Assembly (NCBI GenBank): GCA_025963615.1
Contig: JAOQAL010000255.1
Location: forward strand, 1-6,690
Length of the DNA stretch: 6,690 nucleotides
Direction of reading: 5' to 3'
DNA from: Chitinophagaceae bacterium
Lineage (GTDB): Bacteria; Bacteroidota; Bacteroidia; Chitinophagales; Chitinophagaceae
The position numbers and the translations under genes were made by a program. Of the stretch, positions 1 through 6,160 are shown one piece after another. The notes beneath the pieces are model-generated. The model was given only the letters and a program-made list of their open reading frames with translations, made no database searches and was not told where the DNA came from. The stretch's first letter is position 1. The number at the start of each line of letters is the position of its first letter.

Positions 1-1217
1 CGGATATCTTTTGATGAAATTTTATCGTACAAAATTTCACCATTGACAGGCGTGTAGAGGCCTACCAAGAGTTTTACCAAGGTGCTTTTTCCTGAACCGG
101 ACGGACCCACAAAAGCAATCGTATCGCCCAATCCTGCTTCAAAGGAAATATGTTCAACGGCATATTGCGAGGCTGTCTTGTAGCGAAAGCCGACCGTATC
201 AAATTTTAAATGCTCTATCAATCCAATTGCTATGGGTTCTTCCGGCCGGTACTCGGGTTCTTTCTTCATTAACTCATCAAATATTTGTAAGGAAGCCTCC
301 GCTTCACGCCAGGAAAGGATGATATTTCCCAGGTCTTGCAAGGGACCGATAATACTGGTAGAAATAAACTGCATGGAAATCAGTTCGCCGGCAGATAAGA
401 CATGCCGGAAAATCAGCCATAACAAGATAAAAAGAATGGATTGTTTCAGCAGGTTCAGCACCGTGCCTTGCAGAAAAGAAAGCGTTCTGACCTTTCTTGT
501 TTTTTCCATTTCAAGGTCAAATATCTTTTGGGTATAGATACGCAACCTTCTTATTTCAGGAAATGTGAGCCCAAGACTTTTTACCAGTTCAATATTCCGC
601 AATGATTCTTTAATGGCCCCGGCCATTTTATTGGTTTGCTTTACTACCGAACGTTGTATTGTTTTAATTTTTTTGCTAAGCAGGCTGGTTAACCCGCCCA
701 ATACCACTACACCGATAAGGAAAACTGGAATTAATGCCCAATGTTTGGTAACAGCATACCAGATTAAAAAACAAATGCCCACCAGCGATGAAAAAAATAT
801 GTTTATAAACGACGTGATGAACCGTTCTGTATCGTTGCGTACTTTTTGAAGAATAGAAAGTGTTTCACCACTACTCTGTGTTTCAAATTCATCATAAGGC
901 AACCGTAATGTCTGGCGCAGTCCGTCATTAAAAATCTGCATGCCGAATTTTTGAACAATAAGCCGCATCACATAGTCTTTAAATGCCGCGGCAATCCGGG
1001 AAACCAGGGCAATACCAACCGCCAGGATCAACCAGCCTGTAGCGCCATTGACTAGATCCTCTTCTGGCAAATGCTTAGGGTTGAGCGCATAATGATCAAT
1101 TAATTTTCCAAAAATAACAGGATCGTATAATGCCAGTATTTGAGAAATACCTGCCAGGGCTAAGGCCAGCGCCAACCATCCCTTATAGGTTTTGAGATAT
1201 GACCAGAAAATTTTCAT
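1..1217 (-). CDS. ABC exporter half-transporter (membrane domain fused to ATPase), C-terminus outside window
   Basis: The protein is a type I (MsbA/lipid- or drug-exporter-like) ABC half-transporter that would act as a dimer in the inner membrane. Translation from the ATG at 1217 gives 405 residues with no stop before the window edge. It begins MKIFWSYLKTYKGWLAL, followed by a transmembrane domain over roughly residues 12-310 with hydrophobic helices near 14-36, 63-84 and 130-175. The nucleotide-binding domain starts near residue 335. It has an aromatic A-loop Tyr at 346 (FRYKTASQYAV) and a perfect Walker A, GPSGSGKST, at 371-379. The Q-loop, LSGGQ signature, Walker B and H-loop must lie left of the window; these families are usually about 580-610 residues long, so roughly 190 are missing. 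It follows the upstream secreted-protein gene after 94 bp of AT-rich DNA. No Shine-Dalgarno is seen. The substrate cannot be told from this sequence. The family call is secure. Confidence 0.93.
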   Translation of the reverse strand, partial: MKIFWSYLKTYKGWLALALALAGISQILALYDPVIFGKLIDHYALNPKHLPEEDLVNGATGWLILAVGIALVSRIAAAFKDYVMRLIVQKFGMQIFNDGLRQTLRLPYDEFETQSSGETLSILQKVRNDTERFITSFINIFFSSLVGICFLIWYAVTKHWALIPVFLIGVVVLGGLTSLLSKKIKTIQRSVVKQTNKMAGAIKESLRNIELVKSLGLTFPEIRRLRIYTQKIFDLEMEKTRKVRTLSFLQGTVLNLLKQSILFILLWLIFRHVLSAGELISMQFISTSIIGPLQDLGNIILSWREAEASLQIFDELMKKEPEYRPEEPIAIGLIEHLKFDTVGFRYKTASQYAVEHISFEAGLGDTIAFVGPSGSGKSTLVKLLVGLYTPVNGEILYDKISSKDI

Positions 1218-1311
1218 TAAGACACTTTAATCACGATGCTGCAAAATGGAAATTACCGCTATTTTATTATATGGTTAATGCAAAAGGAATAGGAAATAAT
1301 GAAAGTAGCGA

Positions 1312-2079
1312 CTAATTATTTTGCCTGTTCATGGGCGATCTATAAGCCCTTCCCCGTTTAAATTTTTCGAAAGAGTCTTTGATATAGGTTTGAAAATCGT
1401 AGTCAGAACTGATCGCCGTGAACTCGAATGAAGGCCGGAACATCAAGATAAAGCTGTCCAGGGCGTCCCCGTCTAACTGGGTTAAACGGCGAACCAACGC
1501 CTTGCTGAATCGGTGGTCGACAAATTTGTCATGTTCCTGTTCTTCCAGGCGGTTTTGAAATTTTTCCATATTCCTGTTTTTGCGAAACTGGAATACACGG
1601 ATCAGTTCATTAATATCAATACCGGCGCCCGTAGGCCCGATAGTGGTTAAAGAACTGACATTGGGCCTGTGGAAATTAAAAATCTTTTCATACTCGATCC
1701 GGTTGCGGATAGAGTCCAGCTTATAATTACGCGGGGTTACTTTTACTTCTTTTAATACGGGTATGTTTACCTGCAGGGACAGATCAAACTGCGTGAAATC
1801 CTTTATCCTGGCAACGGGATATTTAACGGTGGGTTTATTGAGATAAGAGAACCAGATGGAATCATTCATTGACACCTCAATTTCATAAAATCCAGCCGAA
1901 TTGGTAACCGTACCTTTTCCGGCTGAAGTTAAAACCGTAACGGCTTCAAGTGGGTAAATCCTGGAACTGTCATAAACATTCCCTTTCAACTTAACAATTT
2001 GCCCATAGGATGTATGGGCTAACGTAAAAAGCAAAATACTGAAAGCAATATATAATGTATGTGGATATTTTTTCAACAA
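1312..2079 (-). CDS. Secreted carboxypeptidase-regulatory-like domain protein (Bacteroidota), TTG start
   Basis: This is a 255-residue exported protein of unknown function. Residues 1-26 form a signal peptide: Lys-Lys, a hydrophobic stretch, then a cleavage site around SYG/Q. Residues about 28-110 look like a carboxypeptidase-regulatory-like beta-sandwich (the CarboxypepD_reg-like fold also found at the N-terminus of SusC proteins). Its typical features are a V.D....PLEAVTV strand pair and a GTVTNSAGFYEIEV turn. The C-terminal half (about 115-245) is charged and helical (LDSIRNRIEYEKIFNF, VFQFRKNRN, DHRFSKALVRRLT). It resembles the tail of small stand-alone members of this Bacteroidota family. 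The start is unusual: an in-frame TGA lies two codons upstream and no ATG exists before the signal peptide, so translation must begin at TTG 2079 or the next TTG at 2076. GAGG lies 4 nt before the latter, which slightly favours it. A TTATTTTG at 2116-2123 (minus strand) could be a weak -7 element. No function can be assigned. Confidence 0.85.
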   Translation of the reverse strand: MLKKYPHTLYIAFSILLFTLAHTSYGQIVKLKGNVYDSSRIYPLEAVTVLTSAGKGTVTNSAGFYEIEVSMNDSIWFSYLNKPTVKYPVARIKDFTQFDLSLQVNIPVLKEVKVTPRNYKLDSIRNRIEYEKIFNFHRPNVSSLTTIGPTGAGIDINELIRVFQFRKNRNMEKFQNRLEEQEHDKFVDHRFSKALVRRLTQLDGDALDSFILMFRPSFEFTAISSDYDFQTYIKDSFEKFKRGRAYRSPMNRQNN

Positions 2080-2125
2080 ACCTCAGTGATTCACGGCAAG
2101 TAACGAAAGAAAGTGCAAAATAAAT

Positions 2126-2167
2126 GCTAAGAGAACAAAAAGAAGAGCTAAGAGGTCAAAAGAGAAA
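2126..2167. repeat. Degenerate 21-bp tandem duplication, purine-rich on the plus strand
   Basis: GCTAAGAG occurs at 2126-2133 and again 21 bp later at 2147-2154. The 21-bp blocks starting there agree at about 15 of 21 positions, counted by eye. The tract is almost pure purine on the plus strand. It lies in the gap between the serine hydrolase stop and the secreted-protein start, so it would be the 5' leader or promoter region of the latter. The 21-bp spacing is three times the 7-bp period of the neighbouring repeat, which may be coincidence. Confidence 0.45.
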
Positions 2168-2189
2168 AGGAGTTGCATTTAAACCTTTC

Positions 2190-2224
2190 CAGCATCAAGC
2201 ATCCAGTATCTAGCATCCCGCATC
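2190..2224. repeat. Heptanucleotide tandem repeat, five degenerate units
   Basis: Five consecutive 7-mers read on the plus strand: CAGCATC, AAGCATC, CAGTATC, TAGCATC, CCGCATC. The last positions (ATC) are invariant and the first two vary. On the minus strand, which is the sense of both flanking genes, the unit is GATGCTG-like. The array starts 12 bp after the stop of the serine hydrolase gene. It is intergenic and does not fold on itself, because all units point the same way. It resembles the short heptamer repeats seen between genes in some bacterial genomes (for example cyanobacterial STRR sequences). Its function is unknown. Confidence 0.8.
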
Positions 2225-2235
2225 TTTCTCTTCTC

Positions 2236-3531
2236 CTACTCGAGCGCCTGGTAAACCAATGCCTTAAACTTGTTATGTATTTCGCCATGAGAGTTGGGAA
2301 ACTGGTTCAGAAAGAGCTGCCCCGTTATTTTTTCTTTGGGATCAATCCAGTAACTGGAGCTGAACATACCACCCCATTCAAAAGAGCCCACGGAAACAGG
2401 TCCTTTACCCGCTCCTTTGTCAGTATACAATCCAAAACCTAAGCCGAATTTATTATCATCCAGATCCAGGTCGCCAATCTGGTTTTCAGTCATCATTTTG
2501 ATAGAAACCCGGCTTAAAATTCTCTTATCATTATAGATGCCGCCATTCAGCAGCGTCTGCATAAAAATAGCATAATCATAAGCGGTAGATGAAAGTCCGC
2601 CGCCACCGGAATAATAGGTTCCCACAGTGGCCGGGTAATCACGGTACATTTTTCCGTTGATATCCAGGTATTCGTCCATTTTTTTAATGTGCTTCGTGGA
2701 GTCCTCGGTATATAGCGTGGCCAGCCGGGTATATTTTTCTTTTGGCAAATAAAAATAAGTGTCTTTCATTCCCAGCGGATCAAAAATATTTTTCTTAAAA
2801 AAATCAGCGAGGCTTTGGCCGCTGACGACTTCTACCAGGTAGCCCAATAAATCAGTATTTAAACCATAGGTCCATTTTTCGCCCGGCTGATGAAAGAGCG
2901 GCATGGAACCCAGCTTTTTCATTTTATCCGCCAGCAGAATTTTACCTACGCCGATGCCACCTACCAGGCCGTTTTTATAATAAATGGCATTTGATTCCTT
3001 GCTGCCGATCTGCGCATAGGCAATCCCGGAAGTATGGGTCAGCAGGTCACGGATCGTTATGGGCCTTTTGACTGGAACGGTGGTATAAGTGGTATCAGCT
3101 TCATTGAACTTGTCTAATACTTTCTGGTTTCTAAATTCAGGCAGGTACTCAGAAACTGAGTCGTCCAGTAAAAACTTCCCCTGTTCATACAACATCATCA
3201 CGGCGACGCTGGTAATTGCCTTTGTTTGTGAGGCGATCCGGAAGATATCATCCCGCTGCTGCGCTTTTTTGGAACTAAAATCATTAAAACCAAAGGCTTT
3301 ATAATATACAATAGCGCCATGGTGAACAACGATGGCGCTGGCCCCGCCCATCCATTTTTTATCAATGTATTCCTGCAATACCTTGTCGATTCTTGCCAGT
3401 CGCTCCGCTGAAAAGCCCGCTGATACAGGGTTTACTTCTTTTAGGACGGATTCTGTATGACTGACGGCTGACTGGGAAAAAATGAGACCGCCTATCGATA
3501 GGGCAGTCATAAGAAGTAGTATTCTTTTCAT
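2236..3531 (-). CDS. Exported serine hydrolase, beta-lactamase/esterase family (class C fold)
   Basis: The protein has 431 residues and is probably periplasmic or surface-exposed. It belongs to the large serine beta-lactamase/D-ala-D-ala carboxypeptidase/esterase superfamily (Pfam Beta-lactamase, PF00144). Residues 1-19 are a signal peptide (MKRILLLMTALSIGGLIFS). The nucleophile motif SxxK is S101-Q-T-K104 in FRIASQTK. The second-motif tyrosine is Y222 in KWTYGLNTDLLG. The usual third motif (K/H-T/S-G) is replaced by W386-G-G in FEWGGMFSSSYWIDP, as in many esterase-like members. Other family landmarks are RDLLTHTSGI and FDPLGMKDT. The ATG at 3531 was preferred over an in-frame TTG at 3537 because it gives a standard lysine/arginine-rich signal start. 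The gene begins 53 bp after the purN stop, so the two may be co-transcribed. True beta-lactamase activity is unlikely, and the substrate (ester, peptide or D-amino peptide) cannot be told. The family call is strong. Confidence 0.93.
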   Translation of the reverse strand: MKRILLLMTALSIGGLIFSQSAVSHTESVLKEVNPVSAGFSAERLARIDKVLQEYIDKKWMGGASAIVVHHGAIVYYKAFGFNDFSSKKAQQRDDIFRIASQTKAITSVAVMMLYEQGKFLLDDSVSEYLPEFRNQKVLDKFNEADTTYTTVPVKRPITIRDLLTHTSGIAYAQIGSKESNAIYYKNGLVGGIGVGKILLADKMKKLGSMPLFHQPGEKWTYGLNTDLLGYLVEVVSGQSLADFFKKNIFDPLGMKDTYFYLPKEKYTRLATLYTEDSTKHIKKMDEYLDINGKMYRDYPATVGTYYSGGGGLSSTAYDYAIFMQTLLNGGIYNDKRILSRVSIKMMTENQIGDLDLDDNKFGLGFGLYTDKGAGKGPVSVGSFEWGGMFSSSYWIDPKEKITGQLFLNQFPNSHGEIHNKFKALVYQALE

Positions 3532-3584
3532 ACGCAAGTTGTTTAAAAATTGAATTTACAAAATGCGAAAAAGAAAGCGGAAAA

Positions 3585-4523
3585 TTATTTTATCAGCAAC
3601 TCTTCAATCACTCTTGAAAAATGTTCATGTTCCAGTTCATGTATCTTCTGTGCAAGCAAGCCCGGTGTATCATCTGGCAAGACCGGGCACCTGGCCTGGT
3701 AGATGATTTGACCATGATCATAAATTTCATCTACATAGTGAATCGTAATGCCGCTTTCCTTTTTGCCCGCTGCTATAACTGCCTCATGTACTTTATGACC
3801 GTACATTCCTTTGCCCCCAAAAGCAGGCAATAGGGCCGGATGAATATTAATGATTTTTTGTGCGAAGGCTTTTATCAGGGGAATTGGGATTTTCCACAGG
3901 AAACCAGCCAGCACGATAAAGTCAATTTTGTTTTGTTTCAATTCATCAACATAGGCATTGCCGTTGTAAAACTTTTCTCTCTCGATAAGCAGGTGGGGAA
4001 TATTTTCTTTTTCTGCAATTTTCAATATACCGGCACCAGCCTTATTGCAAACAATGAGGGATACTTTGATAAATGGGTGTTGCCTGAAATGGTCAATAAT
4101 TTTTTGAGCATTGGTACCCGCGCCAGAGGCAAAAATGGCTACTCTGGTCATAGGTGGTGACCCGATAGTTATAGGAGGCTGTGAGGTGAGCGAGACAACC
4201 TTACTGCCAGGTTCTGGTTTCGGACCCTTCATGGCCGGCTCCTTACCACTGATTCCCAACTTGGCACCGACTCTTTGCAGGTAATTTCTAAAAAAAACAT
4301 ACTGTCCGAAAGGAATACTGACAATTAGGACAGCAAGAGGCCAGATAATGGTCACTAGTAAGATATAAATAAGGATCCAAATGCCATCTTTTTCAACAGG
4401 AAATTGGCCCATTATTTTTTTTGCCGCGTAGCCGGTTAAGCTCCCGCCGGCTGCAAAAGTGCATAGAATTAACGCTAGCCTGGAGCCGGAAACCTTCCAT
4501 TTTTGTTGTAATCGTTCGAACAT
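3585..4523 (-). CDS. purN: Fusion of two-helix membrane domain (DUF6787-like) with phosphoribosylglycinamide formyltransferase
   Basis: The reading frame is 312 residues from the ATG at 4523. Residues 125-312 are a complete GAR formyltransferase, which transfers formyl from 10-formyltetrahydrofolate to GAR in the third step of purine synthesis. Evidence is the N-terminal RVAIFASGAGTNAQ loop and the catalytic triad by alignment with E. coli PurN N106/H108/D144: N226 and H228 in NIHPALLP, and D269 in VDEIYDHG. The 188-residue length is normal for a whole PurN. Residues 1-92 are a separate membrane domain with helices at about 15-35 and 48-72, starting MFERLQQKWKVSG and ending SIPFGQYVFFRNYL. 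It resembles a small Bacteroidota membrane family (DUF6787, from memory). The linker (about 93-124) is Pro/Ser/Thr-rich. An internal ATG at 4151 (M125, MTRVAIFAS) lies exactly where a free-standing PurN would begin, though without a visible Shine-Dalgarno. PurN could therefore be made fused, alone, or both. No stop separates the domains in this sequence. Confidence 0.9.
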   Translation of the reverse strand: MFERLQQKWKVSGSRLALILCTFAAGGSLTGYAAKKIMGQFPVEKDGIWILIYILLVTIIWPLAVLIVSIPFGQYVFFRNYLQRVGAKLGISGKEPAMKGPKPEPGSKVVSLTSQPPITIGSPPMTRVAIFASGAGTNAQKIIDHFRQHPFIKVSLIVCNKAGAGILKIAEKENIPHLLIEREKFYNGNAYVDELKQNKIDFIVLAGFLWKIPIPLIKAFAQKIINIHPALLPAFGGKGMYGHKVHEAVIAAGKKESGITIHYVDEIYDHGQIIYQARCPVLPDDTPGLLAQKIHELEHEHFSRVIEELLIK

Positions 4524-4550
4524 TCAGTTGACTGGTTATCGGATGCGGCG

Positions 4551-4558
4551 CAAATATC
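4551..4558 (-). promoter_or_regulatory. Possible -7 element for the purN fusion gene
   Basis: On the minus strand this reads GATATTTG, one mismatch from the Bacteroidota -7 consensus TAnnTTTG. It sits 27 bp upstream of the ATG at 4523, a suitable distance for a short leader. No convincing TTG appears at the expected -33 distance, so this is a weak call. Confidence 0.25.
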
Positions 4559-4634
4559 GGTGAAATGAATCCTGATTTTGACATTTAAAATTTTATACCG
4601 TTTTACTGACAAAAACGTGACACATGAAATTCTA

Positions 4635-4686
4635 TTTATTCGGCAAAGCGAATAAAATCCGCTGAAATGCAGGCTGGTAGCGGATT
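4635..4686. promoter_or_regulatory. Two abutting dyads in the divergent purN/actA promoter region
   Basis: The first dyad has perfect 8-bp arms, TTTATTCG at 4635-4642 and CGAATAAA at 4649-4656, around a 6-bp spacer. The second has perfect 8-bp arms, AATCCGCT at 4656-4663 and AGCGGATT at 4679-4686, around a 15-bp spacer. They share the base at 4656. Both lie just upstream of the proposed -33 region of actA and would also be upstream of purN transcription. They could be regulator-binding sites or fold in single-stranded form. No run of T follows on the plus strand, so they do not look like a terminator for rightward transcription. The binding protein is unknown. Confidence 0.45.
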
Positions 4687-4704
4687 AAAAAAATTTTAGA
4701 TAGG

Positions 4705-4737
4705 TTGGTTTTTTGTTAGAATCCTGACTTATTTTTG
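4705..4737 (+). promoter_or_regulatory. Bacteroidota-type promoter of the act (alternative complex III) operon
   Basis: TATTTTTG at 4730-4737 matches the Bacteroidota -7 consensus TAnnTTTG at every fixed position. A TTG at 4705-4707 lies 22 bp upstream, near the usual 19-21 bp gap; a second TTG at 4713-4715 is too close. Transcription would start around 4742-4746, giving a leader of about 40 nt before the actA ATG at 4783. This placement also rules out the in-frame TTG at 4735 as the start codon, because it lies inside the promoter element. Confidence 0.6.
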
Positions 4738-4782
4738 CAACCGATTCAGGAATTTTTCCACATTTTTCAGATAACTGCATCT

Positions 4783-6048
4783 ATGATTCCGTGTAAACCA
4801 AATGTCATAAAAACAGGCTTTTTTTTAGTTATTCTTACGGTATTTTCCTTTCTAATTTCACCGGCACAGGATGGAAAAGCATTGTTTAATGCAAAATGCG
4901 CAAGCTGTCATCAGTTAAATAAGGATGCTACGGGGCCCATGCTCGGAGGTATATTGGACAAAGAACCTTATAGCGGGGACGTAAAAAAGGTATATCATTG
5001 GTTGAGAAATGTAAATACTTTAATTGCATCTGATCCACATTATAAGGAGCTTTTTGCAAGATTCGGGTCGCCAATGACTCAATTCCCGGAATCTGCTATA
5101 TCAGATAAAGAAATTGATGCCATTATAAAGTATGTAAATACGCCTCCTCCGGTTGCCACCGCTCCTGTTCCTGGCGAAAAACCCGAAGAGGACAATAATA
5201 ATGCGGTCATTTTCGGCGTGATCTCCCTGATTCTCGCCATTATTGCACTCATTCTGATGCAGGTGAACAGCAACCTGAAAAAATTATCAGATGATGTTGA
5301 AAAGATCCACCGCCCTGAGCCGGTTCCATTTTATAAGAACAAAGTTTATATAGCCCTGATTGCTTTTATACTGTTTGTAGTAGGGGGTTACTTTTTAACC
5401 AAGGAAGCTATAGGCTTTGGACGTACAAAAAATTACGAGCCGGCGCAACCTATTTTTTATTCACATAAAGTACATGCCGGAATTAACCAGATTAACTGTT
5501 TGTACTGCCATGGCGGCGCCTGGGATAGCAAAACAGCCGGAATTCCTTCCGTGAATATTTGTATGAACTGCCACAAGGCGATCACGGAATACACAAAAGG
5601 CCCCAAACTGAAAGACGAAGAGGGAAATGAAATTAATGGTACTGCGGAAATAGCTAAGCTGTTCAAATACGCCGGTTTTGATCCTGCAAAACCCAATGCT
5701 TGGGACCAATCAAAAGCACAACCGGTTGAATGGGTAAAAATTCACAACCTGCCTGACCATGTTTTCTTCAGTCACGCACAGCATATACGGGCCGGAAAGG
5801 TTCAATGTCAAACTTGTCATGGCGAAATAACTGCCATGAATGAAGTAAAGCAGTTTGCTGAATTAAGTATGGGCTGGTGTGTAAACTGCCACCGCGAAAC
5901 AAAAGTAGATTTCAATTATTCTGATAGTACGGGTAACAAGTTTTACAGCATTTATGAAAAATTTCATAATGATATAAAGGCCGGAAAAATGGATAGTGTA
6001 ACAGTGAAAGATATCGGCGGTCTGGAATGTCAGAAATGTCATTATTAA
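4783..6048 (+). CDS. actA: Alternative complex III subunit ActA, hexahaem membrane-anchored c-type cytochrome
   Basis: ActA is the multihaem cytochrome of alternative complex III, the quinol-oxidising complex that replaces bc1. It faces the periplasm and passes electrons to a cytochrome c or a terminal oxidase. The 421-residue product starts at ATG 4783 with a signal/anchor at about residues 9-29. Residues 30-118 form a class I-like monohaem domain: C39-A-S-C-H43, with M98 in SPMTQFP as likely sixth ligand. Two transmembrane helices follow at about 141-160 and 187-206, joined by a short basic segment. The rest is a pentahaem domain with CLYCH 239-243, CMNCH 260-264, CQTCH 342-346, CVNCH 366-370 and CQKCH 416-420. 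The last motif is one residue from the end. Upstream SHKVH and SHAQH pairs can supply distal histidines, as in c3/c7 cytochromes. Experimentally studied ActA proteins are usually described as pentahaem, so the N-terminal haem is an added domain. The actB gene follows in the same direction. Confidence 0.92.
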   Translation: MIPCKPNVIKTGFFLVILTVFSFLISPAQDGKALFNAKCASCHQLNKDATGPMLGGILDKEPYSGDVKKVYHWLRNVNTLIASDPHYKELFARFGSPMTQFPESAISDKEIDAIIKYVNTPPPVATAPVPGEKPEEDNNNAVIFGVISLILAIIALILMQVNSNLKKLSDDVEKIHRPEPVPFYKNKVYIALIAFILFVVGGYFLTKEAIGFGRTKNYEPAQPIFYSHKVHAGINQINCLYCHGGAWDSKTAGIPSVNICMNCHKAITEYTKGPKLKDEEGNEINGTAEIAKLFKYAGFDPAKPNAWDQSKAQPVEWVKIHNLPDHVFFSHAQHIRAGKVQCQTCHGEITAMNEVKQFAELSMGWCVNCHRETKVDFNYSDSTGNKFYSIYEKFHNDIKAGKMDSVTVKDIGGLECQKCHY

Positions 6049-6050
6049 TA

Positions 6051-6151
6051 AGTCGGCAGTTGGCAGTCAGCAGTTGACCGCCAGCTTCTACCACAGGATA
6101 AAATTCAAAAAATACAACAGTTGACATATTGCAAACTGCCAACTGCTAACT
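6051..6151. repeat. Heptamer arrays in inverted orientation between actA and actB
   Basis: Left array, 6051-6078: AGTCGGC, AGTTGGC, AGTCAGC, AGTTGAC. Right array, 6131-6151: GCAAACT, GCCAACT, GCTAACT, which is the same AGTTGGC-type unit on the opposite strand. Together they give an imperfect 21-bp inverted repeat with a perfect 12-bp core (6056-6067 with 6135-6146) and a spacer of about 60 bp. An extra CAGTTGAC copy lies at 6118-6125. The arrays fill nearly all of the 112-bp gap between actA and actB, starting 2 bp after the actA stop and ending 9 bp before the actB ATG. In mRNA they could form a long-range stem that affects processing, stability or actB translation. That role is inferred. 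Confidence 0.75.
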
Positions 6152-6160
6152 CTGATAAAT

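Noticed and set aside
232..849. Two plus-strand open frames of about 100 codons
   Set aside because: They lie wholly antisense to the ABC exporter, whose minus-strand frame is continuous and carries recognisable motifs.
2190..2224. CRISPR array
   Set aside because: Units are 7 bp with no spacers, and no cas genes are nearby.
2160..2232. Terminator after the serine hydrolase gene (AAGAGAAA at 2160-2167 against TTTCTCTT at 2225-2232)
   Set aside because: The arms are low-complexity A/G runs around a loop of over 50 nt, with only a short T run; too weak to call.
3538..3584. Promoter or terminator between purN and the serine hydrolase
   Set aside because: The gap is AT-rich, but there is no clear TAnnTTTG with spaced TTG and no stable GC hairpin.
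3840..4160. Plus-strand open frame of 106 codons
   Set aside because: It is antisense to the conserved PurN domain and shows no recognisable protein features.
6051..6151. Miniature transposable element with terminal inverted repeats
   Set aside because: The arrays form inverted ends, but no target-site duplication is visible in the flanks and the ends are built of heptamers rather than a transposase-type terminal repeat.
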